Assembly: GCA_016717335.1 (NCBI GenBank)
Contig: JADKFS010000001.1
Span: 3,183,003-3,247,002 of the forward strand
DNA: 64,000 bases
Direction: 5' to 3'
DNA from: Candidatus Ribeiella danica
GTDB taxonomy: Bacteria > Chloroflexota > Chloroflexia > Chloroflexales > Roseiflexaceae
Within the stretch, counting starts at the first letter, position 1. Every line of letters starts with the position of its first letter. Below are positions 62,787-64,000 of the stretch, piece after piece. The position numbers and the translations under genes are program-made. Under the pieces are notes generated by a model, which made no database searches, had not been told where the DNA came from, and worked only from the letters and a program-made list of their open reading frames with translations.

Positions 62787-63999
62787 ATGCCAGCGATCGT
62801 TGCACTGCCACAGGTCGTGGAAGAGATGTTGGTACAGTTTGCGGACGTCTTCCCCAATGAGCCAGCGCGTTCACTTTGCTGAGTACATCACCGGCCTGCT
62901 GGTGGCTGGAGCACAAGACGGTCAGCGGCATCGCACGCGCGTTCGCCGACGCACCCGACCAATCGTGCCTCAACCGCTTCTTGACCGAATCGCCATGGCA
63001 GCCGGACCGCTTGAATGACCAACGCCTCGAATGGCTCCAGCACGACCCGGCCACACGCTACCGTCAGGACGGCGTCATCCCGTTCGACAACACCTTGATC
63101 GACCACGACGGCAAACTGATCGACGACGTCGGCTGGTTTTGGGACCACGCTGACCAGCGCCACCTGATTGCCCACGACTATCTGTTCATCAACTACGTCA
63201 ATCCCTCGGGGAAACACTATCCGCTCAACTTCCGGCGCTTTCGCAAGCGCGAGCAGTGTGATGACACCCATCCCTTCCAGAGCCATACCGACCTGGCCAA
63301 GGAACTGATTGACTGGGTGGTCGCTGAGGGCATTCCGGGCGACTTCACCTTCGATAGGTATTTCACGAACGGGCCGATCATGAACCATATTCAGCGGCAC
63401 AGCCGCGGCTACATCGGCGACCTGAAGTTCAATCGCGTCATCACAGTCAGCGGGCAGGATATGACGGTCAGCGCGTGGGTCGCGACGCTGGGACCGCTCG
63501 TGCGCACCAAGTTCACTGTTGGCAATCACACCCAATGGTACTTCACAAAGACGGTGCGCATCCCGAAGGTCACCCACCCGGTGCGGCTGCTGGTGCTGTG
63601 GTCCAGTGCCGATGCCAAAGAGCCACGCAAGGTGCTCGTGACCAATCGCATCCATTGGGAAGCCCACCACATCCTGAAGGTCTATAAGCGACGCTGGACC
63701 GGGACGGAGCCCTACCACCGCGACGGGAAGCAGCATCTGGGCATGGGCGAGTGTCAACTACGTGACGGAATGGGCCAGACCCTCTCCCTTGCACCTCGTC
63801 ATGGTGGTGTACACCGCTCTGATGCGCCAGCTGAAGCACGACCGTGCGCTCGATTGGGCTCACATCGCCTGATGACCATCGGCGAGTCCTGTCGTGCCAT
63901 CGACGTGAGACCCTCGGGAAGACACTCGCCTGGGCCGTCGAGCAGGCTCAGCAGGGCATAGGTCTGCCCGATATTCAGCATCGTCTTGCCTTAGATTAG
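62787..63999 (+). mobile_element. Decayed IS701-family transposase
   Basis: DDE transposase of the IS701 type broken by several frameshifts. It starts MPAIVALPQVVEEMLVQFAD...FPNEPAR, shifts near 62868 to HFAEYITGLLVA and near 62908 to EHKTVSGIARAFADAPDQSC. The long central frame has RYRQDGVIPFDNTLIDHDGK (first Asp), FTFDRYFTNGPI (second Asp) and RRWTGTEPYHRDGKQHLGMG (Glu). Near 63785 it shifts again to LVMVVYTALMRQLKHDRALD, then RETLGKTLAWAVEQAQQG, ending LPDIQHRLALD-stop. It cannot make an active enzyme. Terminal inverted repeats were not identified; the right end lies beyond the window. Confidence 0.88.
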
Positions 64000-64000
64000 A

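Overview
The window is 64 kb of high-GC bacterial chromosome, most likely from a Chloroflexota bacterium of the Chloroflexales (Roseiflexus/Kouleothrix-like). This placement is an inference. It rests on the fused heme A/heme O synthase gene, the GlpX-type fructose bisphosphatase, the absence of outer-membrane genes around an exopolysaccharide operon, and intergenic gaps full of GC-rich palindromes and 7-8 bp tandem arrays. Genes are mostly single or in short operons. No rRNA, tRNA or CRISPR array was found.

Layout. 1-5.5 kb: a truncated helical protein, GDP-mannose 4,6-dehydratase (gmd) interrupted by an in-frame intein, an XRE regulator, a secreted three-repeat protein and glpX. 5.5-7.6 kb: a SulP-STAS-rhodanese fusion. 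7.9-18.4 kb: a minus-strand operon resembling alginate biosynthesis. It holds a short GDP-mannose/UDP-glucose dehydrogenase-like protein, an Alg8-like membrane glycosyltransferase, a 1298-residue protein with two AlgG-like beta-helix modules, a membrane-anchored TPR protein and an AlgG-like lipoprotein. 19.3-26 kb: a chromate-transporter homologue, then siroheme synthesis (chelatase, cobA, Met8-like) divergent from APS reductase and sulfite reductase. The reductases sit behind a clear promoter and an attenuator-like leader.

26-46 kb is housekeeping: a PP2C-like/beta-propeller membrane protein, an alpha/beta hydrolase, fused ctaA-ctaB, a creatininase homologue, hisG, a cytochrome c, dsbB, hisD, yggT, a spermidine synthase-like membrane protein, an AEC permease, a ParA-zinc-ribbon protein, a YciI protein and an O-methyltransferase. 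46.4-51.4 kb is one giant gene. It fuses a complete Hsp70 to short helical repeats, a sigma-70 region 1.1-like segment and a McrB-type AAA+ ATPase. This is the most unusual protein in the window. 52-55.2 kb: an ECF S-component-like protein and a ThDP enzyme.

Near 56.47 kb the base composition drops sharply and an AT-richer island runs to about 62.75 kb. Its left edge cuts an M23 peptidase gene and abuts the 3' remnant of a helicase/nuclease gene; both are broken. The intact core is a compact minus-strand operon: a 5-methylcytosine DNA methyltransferase, a GHKL (MORC/MutL-like) ATPase, a 334-residue protein of unknown family, an endonuclease III-like glycosylase and a small helical protein. 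This looks like a restriction-modification or defence cassette with an uncharacterised effector. A zinc-ribbon gene upstream is truncated by a decayed IS701-family transposase that runs to the window end.

The gaps hold several repeat families: nested-palindrome elements with conserved ends and different central stems, heptamer/octamer arrays, a long GC-rich repeat with an internal long-range stem, a 122-bp MITE-like element and smaller dispersed repeats.
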